NCBI RefSeq assembly: GCF_000430645.1
Contig: NZ_KE387185.1
Coordinates: 1,213,780-1,277,779 of the forward strand
Direction: 5' to 3'
Source: Aquimarina latercula DSM 2041
GTDB taxonomy: Bacteria > Bacteroidota > Bacteroidia > Flavobacteriales > Flavobacteriaceae
Length of the DNA: 64,000 nt
Part shown: positions 1 to 8,513 of the stretch, piece by piece
Layout: each line of letters opens with the position of its first letter
Numbering within the stretch: position 1 is the stretch's first letter
Notes under the pieces: model-generated
What the model was told of the DNA's origin: nothing
The model's database searches: none
The model's input: only the letters and a program-made list of their open reading frames with translations
Program-made: the position numbers and the translations under genes

Positions 1-1367
1 CCCAAGGGGAAAAGGTCTTCGCTGGTACGGTGAATCAAAAAGGAAGTTTTCAATTTACCGCTAAAAAAGTAGGTGGAGAAACCCTGCTTTCCCAAATCAT
101 TAAAATGGTTCAGCAAGCACAAGGGAGTAAGGCACCCGTTCAAAAACTGGTCGATAAGATTGCCGGTATTTTTGTTCCTGTGGTATTGGGTATTTCCATT
201 ATAACATTTATCGTCTGGATGTCAGTAGGTGGCGACAATGCCTTTTCACAAGCTTTATTGACCTCTGTAGCCGTGTTGGTTATCGCTTGTCCCTGTGCCT
301 TGGGCTTGGCAACGCCTACCGCCATAATGGTGGGTATTGGCAAGGGAGCGGAAAACAATATTTTGATAAAGGATGCCGAAAGTTTAGAGCTTGGCCATAA
401 AGTGAATGCAGTAATCCTTGATAAAACAGGGACAATTACAGAAGGAAAACCATTGGTAACCGACATACTCTGGAACGATAAGCTTGAAAATCAAAATGAA
501 TACAAGGAAATTCTCTTGGCTATTGAAGGGCAATCAGAGCATCCTTTGGCAGAAGCGGTCGTTAATCATTTGAAAGAAGAAAATATTGAACAAGCAGAAA
601 TCTCTTCTTTCGAAAGCATTACAGGAAAAGGTGTAAAGGCACAATCAGAGAATGATTCAAAATATTATGTGGGCAACCATAAACTAATTGTCGAAAAGAA
701 TATTCAAATCGACGCTACTTTAATGCAAACAGCAGAAAGTCTCGAAGAAAGAGCAAAAACAGTCATATTCTTTGGTAACGAAAATCAAGTGCTCGCGATA
801 CTGGCCATTGCAGACAAGATTAAAGAAACTTCGAAAAAAGCTATAGCTATGCTTCAAGAAAGGGGCATCGAGGTCTATATGCTCACGGGAGATAACAATA
901 AAACCGCATCAGCTGTTGCAAAACAAGTAGGAATAACAAATTACCGAGGCGAAGTAATGCCTTCCGACAAAGCATCTTTTGTTGAAAAATTACAGGCAGA
1001 CGGAAAGATAGTCGCAATGGTTGGTGATGGCATCAACGATTCGCACGCTTTGGCGCAGGCCAATGTGAGTATTGCAATGGGCAAAGGTTCGGATATAGCA
1101 ATGGATGTAGCAAAAATGACCTTGATAACATCAGATTTGCAGTCTATTCCAAAAGCACTGAAACTATCCCGGAAAACCGTTCTTGGGATTAGGCAAAACC
1201 TGTTTTGGGCATTCATTTACAACATCATTGGTATTCCAATTGCAGCAGGAGTTCTTTATACTGTAAACGGGTTTTTATTAGACCCGATGATTGCAGGTGC
1301 AGCAATGGCATTCAGTAGTGTATCTGTAGTTGCAAATAGCTTAAGACTTAAACGAGTAAAACTTTAA
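1..1367 (+). CDS. copA: Copper/heavy-metal P1B-type ATPase, 3' part (start outside window)
   Basis: This is the C-terminal part of a cation-pumping P-type ATPase that exports Cu+ or a similar soft metal across the inner membrane. The open frame runs in from the window edge, reading Q-G-E-K-V-F-A-G-T from base 3. The GTG at 30 is therefore only an internal codon and the N-terminus is missing. Visible family marks are the membrane metal-site motif CPCALG, the phosphorylation motif DKTGT, a later GDGIND hinge motif and two C-terminal membrane segments. The CPC motif fixes the P1B class; copper is inferred, because the N-terminal metal-binding domains are not visible. A small CxxC metal-binding protein follows 20 nt downstream, which fits a copper or mercury resistance pair. 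Confidence 0.93.
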   Translation, partial: QGEKVFAGTVNQKGSFQFTAKKVGGETLLSQIIKMVQQAQGSKAPVQKLVDKIAGIFVPVVLGISIITFIVWMSVGGDNAFSQALLTSVAVLVIACPCALGLATPTAIMVGIGKGAENNILIKDAESLELGHKVNAVILDKTGTITEGKPLVTDILWNDKLENQNEYKEILLAIEGQSEHPLAEAVVNHLKEENIEQAEISSFESITGKGVKAQSENDSKYYVGNHKLIVEKNIQIDATLMQTAESLEERAKTVIFFGNENQVLAILAIADKIKETSKKAIAMLQERGIEVYMLTGDNNKTASAVAKQVGITNYRGEVMPSDKASFVEKLQADGKIVAMVGDGINDSHALAQANVSIAMGKGSDIAMDVAKMTLITSDLQSIPKALKLSRKTVLGIRQNLFWAFIYNIIGIPIAAGVLYTVNGFLLDPMIAGAAMAFSSVSVVANSLRLKRVKL

Positions 1368-1387
1368 TAATAAAAAAAATCAATACA

Positions 1388-1600
1388 ATGAAAACTTTAA
1401 AATTTAAAACAAATATCAATTGTGGTGGGTGTGTATCAAAAGTAACCCCTTTTTTAAACACACAAGAAGGTTTAGAAAGTTGGGAAGTAGATACTGCCAA
1501 TCCTAATAAAATCCTAACTATCGAAAGCGATGGTGCAACCGAAGAAGATGTAAAGGCGACTTTGCAAAAAGTGGGATTTAAAGCAGAATCAATAGATTAA
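1388..1600 (+). CDS. Small heavy-metal-associated (HMA) domain protein, CopZ-like
   Basis: This 70-residue protein is the size of a single HMA ferredoxin-like fold. It carries the metal-binding C-G-G-C motif at about residues 12-15, just after the first strand, as in copper chaperones of the CopZ/Atx1 type. It probably delivers or sequesters the metal handled by the ATPase 20 nt upstream, with which it should be co-transcribed. The usual M-x-C-x-x-C signature is altered to N-C-G-G-C, so the exact metal is uncertain. Confidence 0.85.
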   Translation: MKTLKFKTNINCGGCVSKVTPFLNTQEGLESWEVDTANPNKILTIESDGATEEDVKATLQKVGFKAESID

Positions 1601-1671
1601 CTAATTTTCTTTAAAATCTGGCAAGCTTTAAAAAAGAAGGTTCTTTCAAAGTAAGTTTAAATAAATAATTT

Positions 1672-2316
1672 ATGAAAGTAGTTGAAAAAAGTAAATTCTA
1701 TAAAGTCAAGTTATTGTGGTATCGAATTCGTCATGGATTATTTTTATTTACTTTGAGAAATGCATTGTTACGAATTGGAATTGATATAGAACCTTATTAT
1801 TGGTTCAAGGAAGTGAAGAACGGTTGTGACGAACCGAAAATACCAGATAGCTTCAAGGACTATGAAATGGTTTATCTTGAATTAGAAGATGTTTTGATCA
1901 TGGATAACAACATGGGGTTGAATTCCAATCAATTGAAACTTGATATGAAAAGGGGGCAATTGTGCATCGGGCTCAAACGAGAGAATGAGATTGCCACTCT
2001 ATTATTTGTTGAACTGGAGGATTTTGTATTTAAAAAGAGGACTTTTACACTTAAAGATAATGAAGGTTATTTGTTAAATGTTTATACCTTTCAGGCTTAT
2101 CGAGGAAAAAATTTAGCACCTTTTTTAAGACATCATTGTTATAAACTATTAGAAGAACATGGAATAAATCATCTTTATAGTATAATCACATATTTTAATT
2201 CATCTTCTTTAAAAGTTAACAAGAAATTGAACGCAAAAAAACTGAACCTTTATTTGTACATAGGACTATTCAAAAAGCGACATTGGAACTATCTTTTAAA
2301 GGATTATTCGAAATAG
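1672..2316 (+). CDS. GNAT-like N-acyltransferase (tentative)
   Basis: This 214-residue protein has no signal peptide. The C-terminal half (about residues 135-195) reads like a GNAT core: a strand, then Y-R-G-K-N-L-A-P-F-L resembling the acetyl-CoA-binding R/Q-x-x-G-x-G/A loop and helix, then a strand and a helix with N-x-x-S-L-K-V-N-K-K, where GNAT proteins keep an Asn followed by an aromatic or basic stretch. The N-terminal half is basic and aromatic and I do not recognise it. No substrate can be proposed. It lies 71 nt after the HMA gene and just before the decayed region, so it may be island cargo. Confidence 0.5.
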   Translation: MKVVEKSKFYKVKLLWYRIRHGLFLFTLRNALLRIGIDIEPYYWFKEVKNGCDEPKIPDSFKDYEMVYLELEDVLIMDNNMGLNSNQLKLDMKRGQLCIGLKRENEIATLLFVELEDFVFKKRTFTLKDNEGYLLNVYTFQAYRGKNLAPFLRHHCYKLLEEHGINHLYSIITYFNSSSLKVNKKLNAKKLNLYLYIGLFKKRHWNYLLKDYSK

Positions 2317-2401
2317 ATTTTAACATCTTTTTTCATCCTAAAACCTCATTCTAACAGAAGGATAAATTTAGACATAACTATATTTTGAAAACTACTTTTT
2401 G

Positions 2402-3186
2402 ATGCTTTTTGTTATATTTTTTTTATTGATTGTCATTGTTATCATTTATTTGTTTTCAATAGTAAAAAGAAAAAGTTTAGAATCATTTTCAGAGCACTAG
2501 CACAAGTTATTAATGGAGAATGTTCTCTATTACCGAAATCTTTCAGAAGACAGGCAACTTATTTTTCAGCAACGAATGATGCTATTTTTAAGTGAGGTCT
2601 ATATTGATGCTGTGCAGTTTGAATTAGAAGAATTGGACAAGATTTTAATTGCAGCAAGCGCTGTAATCACTGTTTTTGGCTTCAAAGAATGGTACTACAC
2701 AAATTTAAGTGGCATCCTTTTGTATCCAGATAATTTTAATGAGGATATGCAATTTGGAAGTAAGGATAACTCAAGGAATATTGGTGGAATCGTTGGGAAT
2801 GGAAGGTTCGAGAAACAGATGATACTTTCCAAAAAAGCATTGTACCACGGCTTTAAAAATACAACCGATAAAAGTAATACAGGAATACACGAATTTGTAC
2901 ATCTAATAGATAAGTTGGACGATAGAACAGACGGTGTGCTAGAACGGCTATTAGAACATCAATACGCAATACCTTGGTTAAATTTAATCCATAAAGAAAT
3001 GGAAGCGATAAATGATAACCACTTTGATATCCGAAAATATGGTGACATTAATCAAGTTGAATTCTTTGCCGTTGCTTCAGAGTTTTTTTTGAACGTCCAG
3101 GTTTGCTTAAAAAGAAACATCCTGAATTATACAAGATGTTGGTTAAATGTTTTAATCAGAAATTAGTAAGCCTATCTCAAAAGTAG
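2402..3186 (+). pseudogene. MtfA-type zinc peptidase, broken by a nonsense codon and a frameshift
   Basis: Read through from the ATG at 2402, the frame encodes an N-terminal membrane segment and basic stretch, then TAG at 2498-2500, then in the same frame the body of an M90/MtfA-like peptidase with the zinc motif H-E-F-V-H. In relatives the position of the TAG is usually Trp, so a TGG to TAG change is likely. Near the 3' end a run of eight T (3083-3090) shifts the frame. Adding one T restores the expected ending E-R-P-G-L-L-K-K-K-H-P-E-L-Y, which then stops at TAG 3184-3186. The piece starting at ATG 2513 looks like a 217-residue ORF but lacks the anchor and has a scrambled C-terminus. Two independent lesions argue for real decay rather than a sequencing slip. 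Confidence 0.8.
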
Positions 3187-3212
3187 TTTACACATAAAAG
3201 GGAGTAGTTTAC
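3182..3212. repeat. Short direct repeat next to the recombinase gene
   Basis: AGTAGTTTAC occurs at 3182-3191 and again at 3203-3212, 21 nt apart (two helical turns), immediately beyond the 3' end of the tyrosine recombinase pseudogene. Position and spacing would suit recombinase arm or attachment-site elements, but no matching copy elsewhere in the window was found to prove an att site. Confidence 0.35.
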
Positions 3213-3223
3213 TTCGGAATAGG

Positions 3224-4405
3224 TCAAAAGTTAACAACGCTATCTAAAGCATCATCTGCTTCTTTATGGATAAAATTTGCCTGATAATTCAATGCGGTTT
3301 TCAAATCACTATGTCTATATAGTTTTTGTAACATTAAAGGATGAATGGAATCACCGGCAATATTGCCAAAAGTATGTCTGGCGATATACATTGTTATCTT
3401 CTTGTCTATTTTAGCTTTTTTGGCAATAGATTTTAAGTTGTCGTTGAATTTCTTAGTTGCCGTTTTTCTTTTATTATAAATGTCTTTTGCATCATCGAGA
3501 TTGGCCTTTTTCAATTCAGGGAAAACAAAATCGGTAGCATATCTTTTATCATCTCTGTAGAAATCCAAAATTCTTAGAACTTTATCTGGAATTTTTAAGG
3601 ACAGTAGTTTTGAGTTTTTATTCATTCCGTTATGAAGCATATTGTCATATATGTCAGACCACTTTGTCCAGAGTATATCTGTAACCCGCATTCCTGCAAA
3701 ATTGAAGCTGAATAGCCAAACATTTCTTGTGTGAATTTCATTACGGGTTAGATAATCTAAGGCTTTAATGGCTCTTACTTCAATAATGCTCAACCCTATT
3801 TTTGTAATCTCAGGAAACTTGATTTTAATTTGGTCACCACCAAAAGGATACAATTCCCTGCTGACTATTTTTAGCTTTATAGCTCTGTTGAACAACAAGC
3901 TGATTAAAACAAGGATATTCATTATTGAAGTTTCTGAAAGGCCGTGCTTAACTTTGAGGTATATCATCAATTTTTCAAGAAATCGCTCATCAATTTCTTG
4001 AAATGAAAGTTGTTTGGATTTGTGATATTTTACGATATAACTAATCAACGCGCTGTCCGTGGATAGACAGTTTAACTTTTCGGCAACTTACAGTTCGTCC
4101 AGATGCTCTTGCGCCAGTTCAAAGAAAGTTGAGGAATTCCCTGAGGCATCTTTATATTCGGATTGTAAATCAATAAGTGCCTTATTGGCATCAGAAAGTT
4201 GTTGTGATAATAGCTTGTTTAGGCTATTGGCATTTGGATTTGATTTTTTTACCCTAAGATTTTTTTCGTCCCATTCCTCTATATCAATATAATGACCAAC
4301 ATATTGATAGGTAGAACGACGGTTTTTTGAAATTCGAATAGCTAATGGATATTGACCTTAACTGTTCGGTTTTTTACAAAGAACTATTTTTGCATTTGAT
4401 GACAT
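3224..4405 (-). pseudogene. Tyrosine recombinase (phage-integrase family) with two in-frame stop codons
   Basis: From ATG at 4405 the minus-strand frame stays open for about 394 codons apart from two TAA codons, at 4360-4358 (codon 16) and 4090-4088. Both fall where Lys (AAA/AAG) is expected by family. The N-terminal arm-binding domain is readable (K-N-R-R-S-T-Y-Q-Y-V-G-H-Y, then W-D-E-K). After the second stop come the SAM-like core-binding domain and the catalytic domain, with the box I Arg (A-G-M-R-V-T-D), A-R-H-T-F, R-H-S and the Tyr nucleophile in N-Y-Q. A TTG at 4048 could start only the C-terminal two thirds, which would lack the arm-binding domain. It is best read as a dead integrase of a former mobile element. 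Confidence 0.85.
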
Positions 4406-4437
4406 AATTGACTTGTTTTGAGTACGAAAGTCAAATT

Positions 4438-4458
4438 AGGTACAACATAGGTACAACA
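4438..4458. repeat. Tandem 10-mer upstream of the recombinase pseudogene
   Basis: AGGTACAACA is present twice with one base between (4438-4447 and 4449-4458), 33 nt upstream of the recombinase start codon. It could be a regulator or recombinase binding site. I cannot assign it further. Confidence 0.4.
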
Positions 4459-4517
4459 AATGCTGAAATCAACTGATGTGAAATGACTTTAAAGAAAATG
4501 ACAAAGCGTATAAATCA

Positions 4518-4785
4518 TTGAAAATGAATGTTTTTGAGTTTCTTTGGTGCAATATGTCAGCAGAACAATTATTATTAGAAGTATTTCGAGCTCCCACAAC
4601 CAGAAATTATTTTGTTGCTAACAAAATAGGAGAGGTACTAGATTTAATTGCGATTAGCGAACTTGAAGATGATTCAAGTATTATAACTCAAAAGTTAAAG
4701 AGTTGATTGATTTGAACTTAGATAAATTGTCTAAAGAAGATCCGTTAAGAGAAGTAATGGAAAAGCTAATTAGAAAATATAGGTG
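4518..4785 (+). pseudogene. Unrecognised small helical protein, apparently frameshifted
   Basis: The first frame from ATG 4518 (a possible second start is the ATG at 4554) gives 62 residues and stops at TGA 4704-4706. From about 4694 the next frame continues with protein-like sequence (V-K-E-L-I-D-L-N-L-D-K-L and E-V-M-E-K-L-I-R-K-Y) until TGA at 4783-4785, so a single-base lesion near 4690 is likely. The product would be about 89 residues, acidic and helical, and I recognise no family. It sits directly before the HNH nuclease remnant and overlaps its frame, so the two may once have been a two-gene unit. Confidence 0.4.
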
Positions 4786-5413
4786 ATATTAAATATTCTT
4801 TAATAGATAAAAAATATGTTTATAATAATGATAATCTGGGTTTTTTCGAAGATGATGTAGCTGTTAAAGGGGATTGGGATAGGCAAAATAATGTTCAAGT
4901 AAATTTTAAGCTAAACATTAAGAAATTGTATTTCAGATTTCAAAAAGAGAGATGTGCTTTTTGTAGATGAATAATTGATTTTAATGGTCACTATGAACAC
5001 CTGGAACATGTTATTTCTAAAGATACTTATCCTGGATGGATGTTTCTTTCAAAGAATTTAGTTGTTAGCTATGCGCCTTGCAATGGAGCTAAAGGGAAAG
5101 AGATACCCTTGTAACAGGATATAGTCAGCTACAATACCCAAACAGAGGACTTGACTTTATAACTTTAAATCCTCATTTCGATGATTGGAATCAACATATA
5201 AAATTAAAACAAGGTTTGTTCTTGATTGCAAAAATAGTAAAGGTGTTGAAAACAATAAAAGAATATAAACTAACAAGAGTCGATGTAATACATTATCATT
5301 ATAAATTTAAAAAAATTAAAAAAGATTCATTGGGCAAAAAAGCTGCTAAATTCGCTTATGAAGTAAACCCTAATTCTGATACTTATCAAAACATTATGAA
5401 TTCAATTTTATAA
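4770..5413 (+). pseudogene. HNH endonuclease remnant (nonsense codon and frameshift)
   Basis: The reading frame is open from 4770 and shows the HNH zinc knuckle C-A-F-C at 4953-4964, then TGA at 4968-4970. It continues in the same frame with G-H-Y-E-H-L-E-H-V, a W-M-F-x-x-K-N-L-V segment and C-N-G-A-K-G-K, the usual core of an HNH nuclease. It hits TAA shortly after 5105, and the tail (T-G-Y-S-Q-L-Q-Y-P-N, N-P-H-F-D-D-W-N) continues in another frame to 5413. Two lesions make it non-functional. An ATG start is not obvious; the original start may have overlapped the upstream gene. It may be a remnant of a defence or restriction system. Confidence 0.6.
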
Positions 5414-5931
5414 GTATTCACATTATGATTCTTATATCTACTAGATTAACCATGATACACTGAGCTAAGCTCCTTTATCAAAATGGCGGAAAATATGGCA
5501 ATATCTATACTACCGGATACCTACCTCTTTAAATAAAAAAGATAACCTGTTCATTTTTAAATTTACTTTTTTTTAAAGCAATGATCTCTATTATTCTGGA
5601 TCAAGTTGACCTCTATATCAGTTGGGTTGATGGGATTCTGATGGACTATATAGAGCTTATCTAAGAAGAAGTATTTCAAGTATGGGAAGTAAAACGATTT
5701 TTAGAATTAGACAAGAATAGTACCATGGTTTCTTAATGGAAAGTCCTGGAATCCATGATTTTCCGTAATTACTAATACTGAACTCATTTAAATTTTTTTA
5801 GAACGTAAAAAAGGGTTGAAGACATTTGTATTGCATAATATAAAACGTTCAATCCTATGTGCCATAGTACTTAACGAACATAAAATAGGATAAAATTTTA
5901 GTATCAATGAAAGTAAATAAGAGTGTAACCC
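5414..5931. other. No gene recognised (518 nt between two remnants)
   Basis: Stop codons are frequent in all six frames and no conserved motif, repeat or RNA structure was recognised. The composition resembles the neighbouring decayed sequence, so this is probably eroded coding DNA between the HNH remnant and the IS982 remnant. Confidence 0.5.
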
Positions 5932-6530
5932 TTAAGAAGCTATTAATAATATAGAATGGGTTTTTATAAATGCTTCTAATTCAAATAAATTGTTAATAGA
6001 ATGGTTAGATATTTCAATCTCTCCCGCTACTAATAAAGCTAAAATATTGAAATTCAATATTTTAGCTTTTTTTACTAAATTTAATTCGAAAACCCTTTTT
6101 TCAGGAATTCCATCCGTTGTGGTAATCAATTGTGTTTTTACTCCATAGAAATATTTTCGTTTAGAAGTGTTATATCCTTCATTCATATTGTTTCCCTTGT
6201 AATAGCTTAATCCTACTAATACGGATATTGTGACACATTTTAACAGGGGAAAGAACCAATGACATATTCCATCTCACGGCGCAGGTATTTAAAAAGTCTT
6301 ACAATACTTGAAAATATAACAGCAATAACTCTTTGAGCTTATGCAAACGTTTGGTAAAACCACTCTTGTTGATCGTCTCTACAAAAAAAAAGGCTCTTAA
6401 TGTAGAATAAAGTTAAGGTTTGATTACCTCGAAAATAAAGTGGAAAAACTATAGAGGTAGTTGGTACTTGACTATCTGAAAATTTACGACTATGTTCTGA
6501 AGTATTTGGAGTTCTTTTTGAAGTTTGATA
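5932..6530 (-). mobile_element. Degraded IS982-family transposase
   Basis: Reading right to left, successive pieces in different frames match the order of an IS982 transposase. They are S-D-S-Q-V plus L-Y-F-R-G-N (about 6500-6420), I-N-K-S-G-F-T-K-R-L-H (about 6375-6340), E-Y-V-I-G-S-F-P (near 6260), C-H-N-I-R-I-S-R-I-K-L-L (about 6237-6200) and S-K-R-K-Y-F-Y-G-V-K (6165-6130). The last piece is inside an 84-residue open frame starting at 6186. In the family the catalytic D-S-F-P motif begins with Asp; here it is Gly, and later acidic residues are also lost. Several frameshifts and stops separate the pieces. No clear terminal inverted repeats were found, so the element ends are approximate. 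Confidence 0.65.
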
Positions 6531-6627
6531 ATCAAAAATAATGAACTTATTTGTTCCTTCTTTTTTTAGGAAACTCGGGTTATTTGAATTTTAAATTAAT
6601 GATTGATGGTAATTATTCAATACTATT

Positions 6628-7296
6628 TCAAATGAAATTAGAAGCTATTTTAATCGATTTTTTGGTGTTATTTAAGATGGCTTCATAATCAAAATTATCA
6701 TTAATATCTTTAGTAATTAATTTAGAACCCATACCTACACAATAAGCGCCAGAAGAAAACCATTTTGTTAGGTTATCTTCTTCTGGAGTAACTCCACCAC
6801 TAGGCATTATATGAGTCCAAGAACAAGGAGCTTTAATGGCTTTAATAAAATCGGGACCACCAATTTGACCAGCAGGAAATATTTTTACAATCTCGGCTCC
6901 TAATTCTTCTGCATAATTAATTTCACTTAAGGTTCCGCATCCAGGTAACCAGGCAACTTTTCTTCTATTACATACTTTAGCCATATCAGGATTCAGAACA
7001 GGGGAAACAATAAAATTAGCGCCATTTTGGATAAAAATGGAAGCTGTGCCTGAATCTACTACTGATCCAATGCCTAGTATCATATCCGGTAATTCTAGGT
7101 TCACCCATTTTATTAATTTTGAAAAAATTTCATGAGCATGATCTCCTCTGTTAGTAAATTCAAACACACGAGCACCTCCATCATAACAAGCTTTCAAGAC
7201 CTTTTTTGTTATAGTAATATCTTCGTGATAAAATAGAGGGACAATCTTTGTATTTCCCATTGTTTGCGCAACTTTTATTCTAGTATATTTTGCCAT
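6628..7296 (-). CDS. eda: 2-keto-3-deoxy-6-phosphogluconate (KDPG) aldolase
   Basis: This 222-residue class I aldolase splits KDPG (or the galactonate form) into pyruvate and glyceraldehyde 3-phosphate, the last step of anhydro-galactose breakdown. The Schiff-base Lys is K138 in I-V-K-I-F-P, and the proton-shuttling Glu is E46 in F-E-F-T-N-R. The G-G-V-T-P phosphate-binding loop is present near residue 168. The gene starts 2 nt after the stop of the sugar kinase, so the two are one operon. They lie far from the other anhydro-sugar genes, which are at 58-62 kb. No shared direct-repeat site was found upstream of this operon. Confidence 0.9.
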   Translation of the reverse strand: MAKYTRIKVAQTMGNTKIVPLFYHEDITITKKVLKACYDGGARVFEFTNRGDHAHEIFSKLIKWVNLELPDMILGIGSVVDSGTASIFIQNGANFIVSPVLNPDMAKVCNRRKVAWLPGCGTLSEINYAEELGAEIVKIFPAGQIGGPDFIKAIKAPCSWTHIMPSGGVTPEEDNLTKWFSSGAYCVGMGSKLITKDINDNFDYEAILNNTKKSIKIASNFI

Positions 7297-7298
7297 GT

Positions 7299-8303
7299 TT
7301 ATCTTTTTATTCTTCCTGTTAGATTTCCATCTATTACCGATACTATTTCCTCTTCGTTTACCAAATTAGCATCTCCTTCGATAGTATGTTTTAATGCGCA
7401 GGATGCGTTAGCAAATTGTAATGCTTTCTGATCATCATAATGTAATAGTCCATGAATCAACCCAGAGGCAAAGGCATCTCCAGTTCCGATTCTATCGACA
7501 ATATGAGTAATTTCTAATTCGCTAGTTTCATAAAAACCATTTCCATCACACATACGAGATTTTATCCTATGCCAATTGGCGTTTAAGGATACTCTGGTTT
7601 TGTCAAAAACCTTTTTTATGTAAGGAAACTTCTCCTGTAAATACTTACAACTTTTTATAAAATCATCTGTATCATTGGTAAATTCTGTGTTTAATAATTC
7701 ATTGATTTCATTCGGGCCACCAATAAAAATAGTTGATAAACCTGATAATTCAGATAGTGCTTCTTTGGCATCAATGCCATAATTCCAAAGGTTTTTCCTG
7801 TATGCAGGATCTGCAGAAACAGGGATCTTTTTTTTCTTGGCTACTAAAAGCGCATTTTTTAATCCTTTATAAGCTTCTTCCGATAATGCAGGTGTGATTC
7901 CTGTCCAATGAAACCAGTTACAGTACTCTAAAATTTGCTCCCAGTCCAGATCAGACCAGTCGATTTTAGAAAATGCAGAATGTGATCTATGATAGCTAAT
8001 AGTACTTGGTCGCATGACAGCACCGACTTCAAGAAAGTATAAACTTAAAGGATCTTCTGAGGTCTGCACAAAATTAGTGTTAACTCCATAAGTATTCAAA
8101 TAACTTGTGGCTGCTTTTCCAAGAAAGTCATTAGAGACCGCAGAAACATGATTTACTCCATTTCCTAATTGTGAAAGAGATATCGCTACATTCACCTCTG
8201 TTCCACCAAAATAATATTCCAATTGATTCGATTGGATGAGTTTTTTATTGCCAGGAGGTGAAATCCTCATAATAATCTCACCAAAGGTTACAACTTTTTT
8301 CAT
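7299..8303 (-). CDS. kdgK: 2-keto-3-deoxygluconate kinase (PfkB family)
   Basis: This 334-residue ribokinase/PfkB-fold enzyme is expected to phosphorylate 2-keto-3-deoxy-D-gluconate to KDPG for the aldolase encoded immediately downstream. The N-terminal substrate region has G-E-I-I-M-R-I-S and G-G-T-E-V-N-V-A near residues 8-40. The C-terminal signature D-R-I-G-T-G-D-A-F carries the catalytic base D276. The family also contains galactonate and fructose kinases. The substrate is inferred from the pairing with Eda and the agar/porphyran context. The short upstream region (8304-8429) has no obvious operator. Confidence 0.86.
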   Translation of the reverse strand: MKKVVTFGEIIMRISPPGNKKLIQSNQLEYYFGGTEVNVAISLSQLGNGVNHVSAVSNDFLGKAATSYLNTYGVNTNFVQTSEDPLSLYFLEVGAVMRPSTISYHRSHSAFSKIDWSDLDWEQILEYCNWFHWTGITPALSEEAYKGLKNALLVAKKKKIPVSADPAYRKNLWNYGIDAKEALSELSGLSTIFIGGPNEINELLNTEFTNDTDDFIKSCKYLQEKFPYIKKVFDKTRVSLNANWHRIKSRMCDGNGFYETSELEITHIVDRIGTGDAFASGLIHGLLHYDDQKALQFANASCALKHTIEGDANLVNEEEIVSVIDGNLTGRIKR

Positions 8304-8429
8304 CGAAAGGGTTTTGTTGTTCTCAAAGTAATTTATAGTAAACTAATTCGGTATTTTAGAACAAAATGTTGTACTTACTTTTTATGATTTCAAAATTACA
8401 TTTTTAAATGTAGAAAATACATTTATTTC

Positions 8430-8480
8430 AAAATAAAAACCCGCTTCGATATTGTTATACAACTTTATAATCGAAACGGG
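8430..8480 (-). terminator. Intrinsic terminator after the GH16 agarase gene
   Basis: Arms at 8440-8450 and 8470-8480 form an 11-bp stem (CCCGCTTCGAT with ATCGAAACGGG, one G-U type mismatch). On the minus strand it is followed by a T-rich tract (GTTTTTATTTT). It lies 33 nt after the stop codon at 8514. Confidence 0.8.
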
Positions 8481-8513
8481 ATTGAGGCAAATTTTGAGTA
8501 TATTAGAAGTTAA

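Noticed and set aside
4059-4292. Plus-strand 77-residue open frame
   Set aside because: It is the antisense of the integrase arm-binding domain, which reads well on the minus strand and has family motifs.
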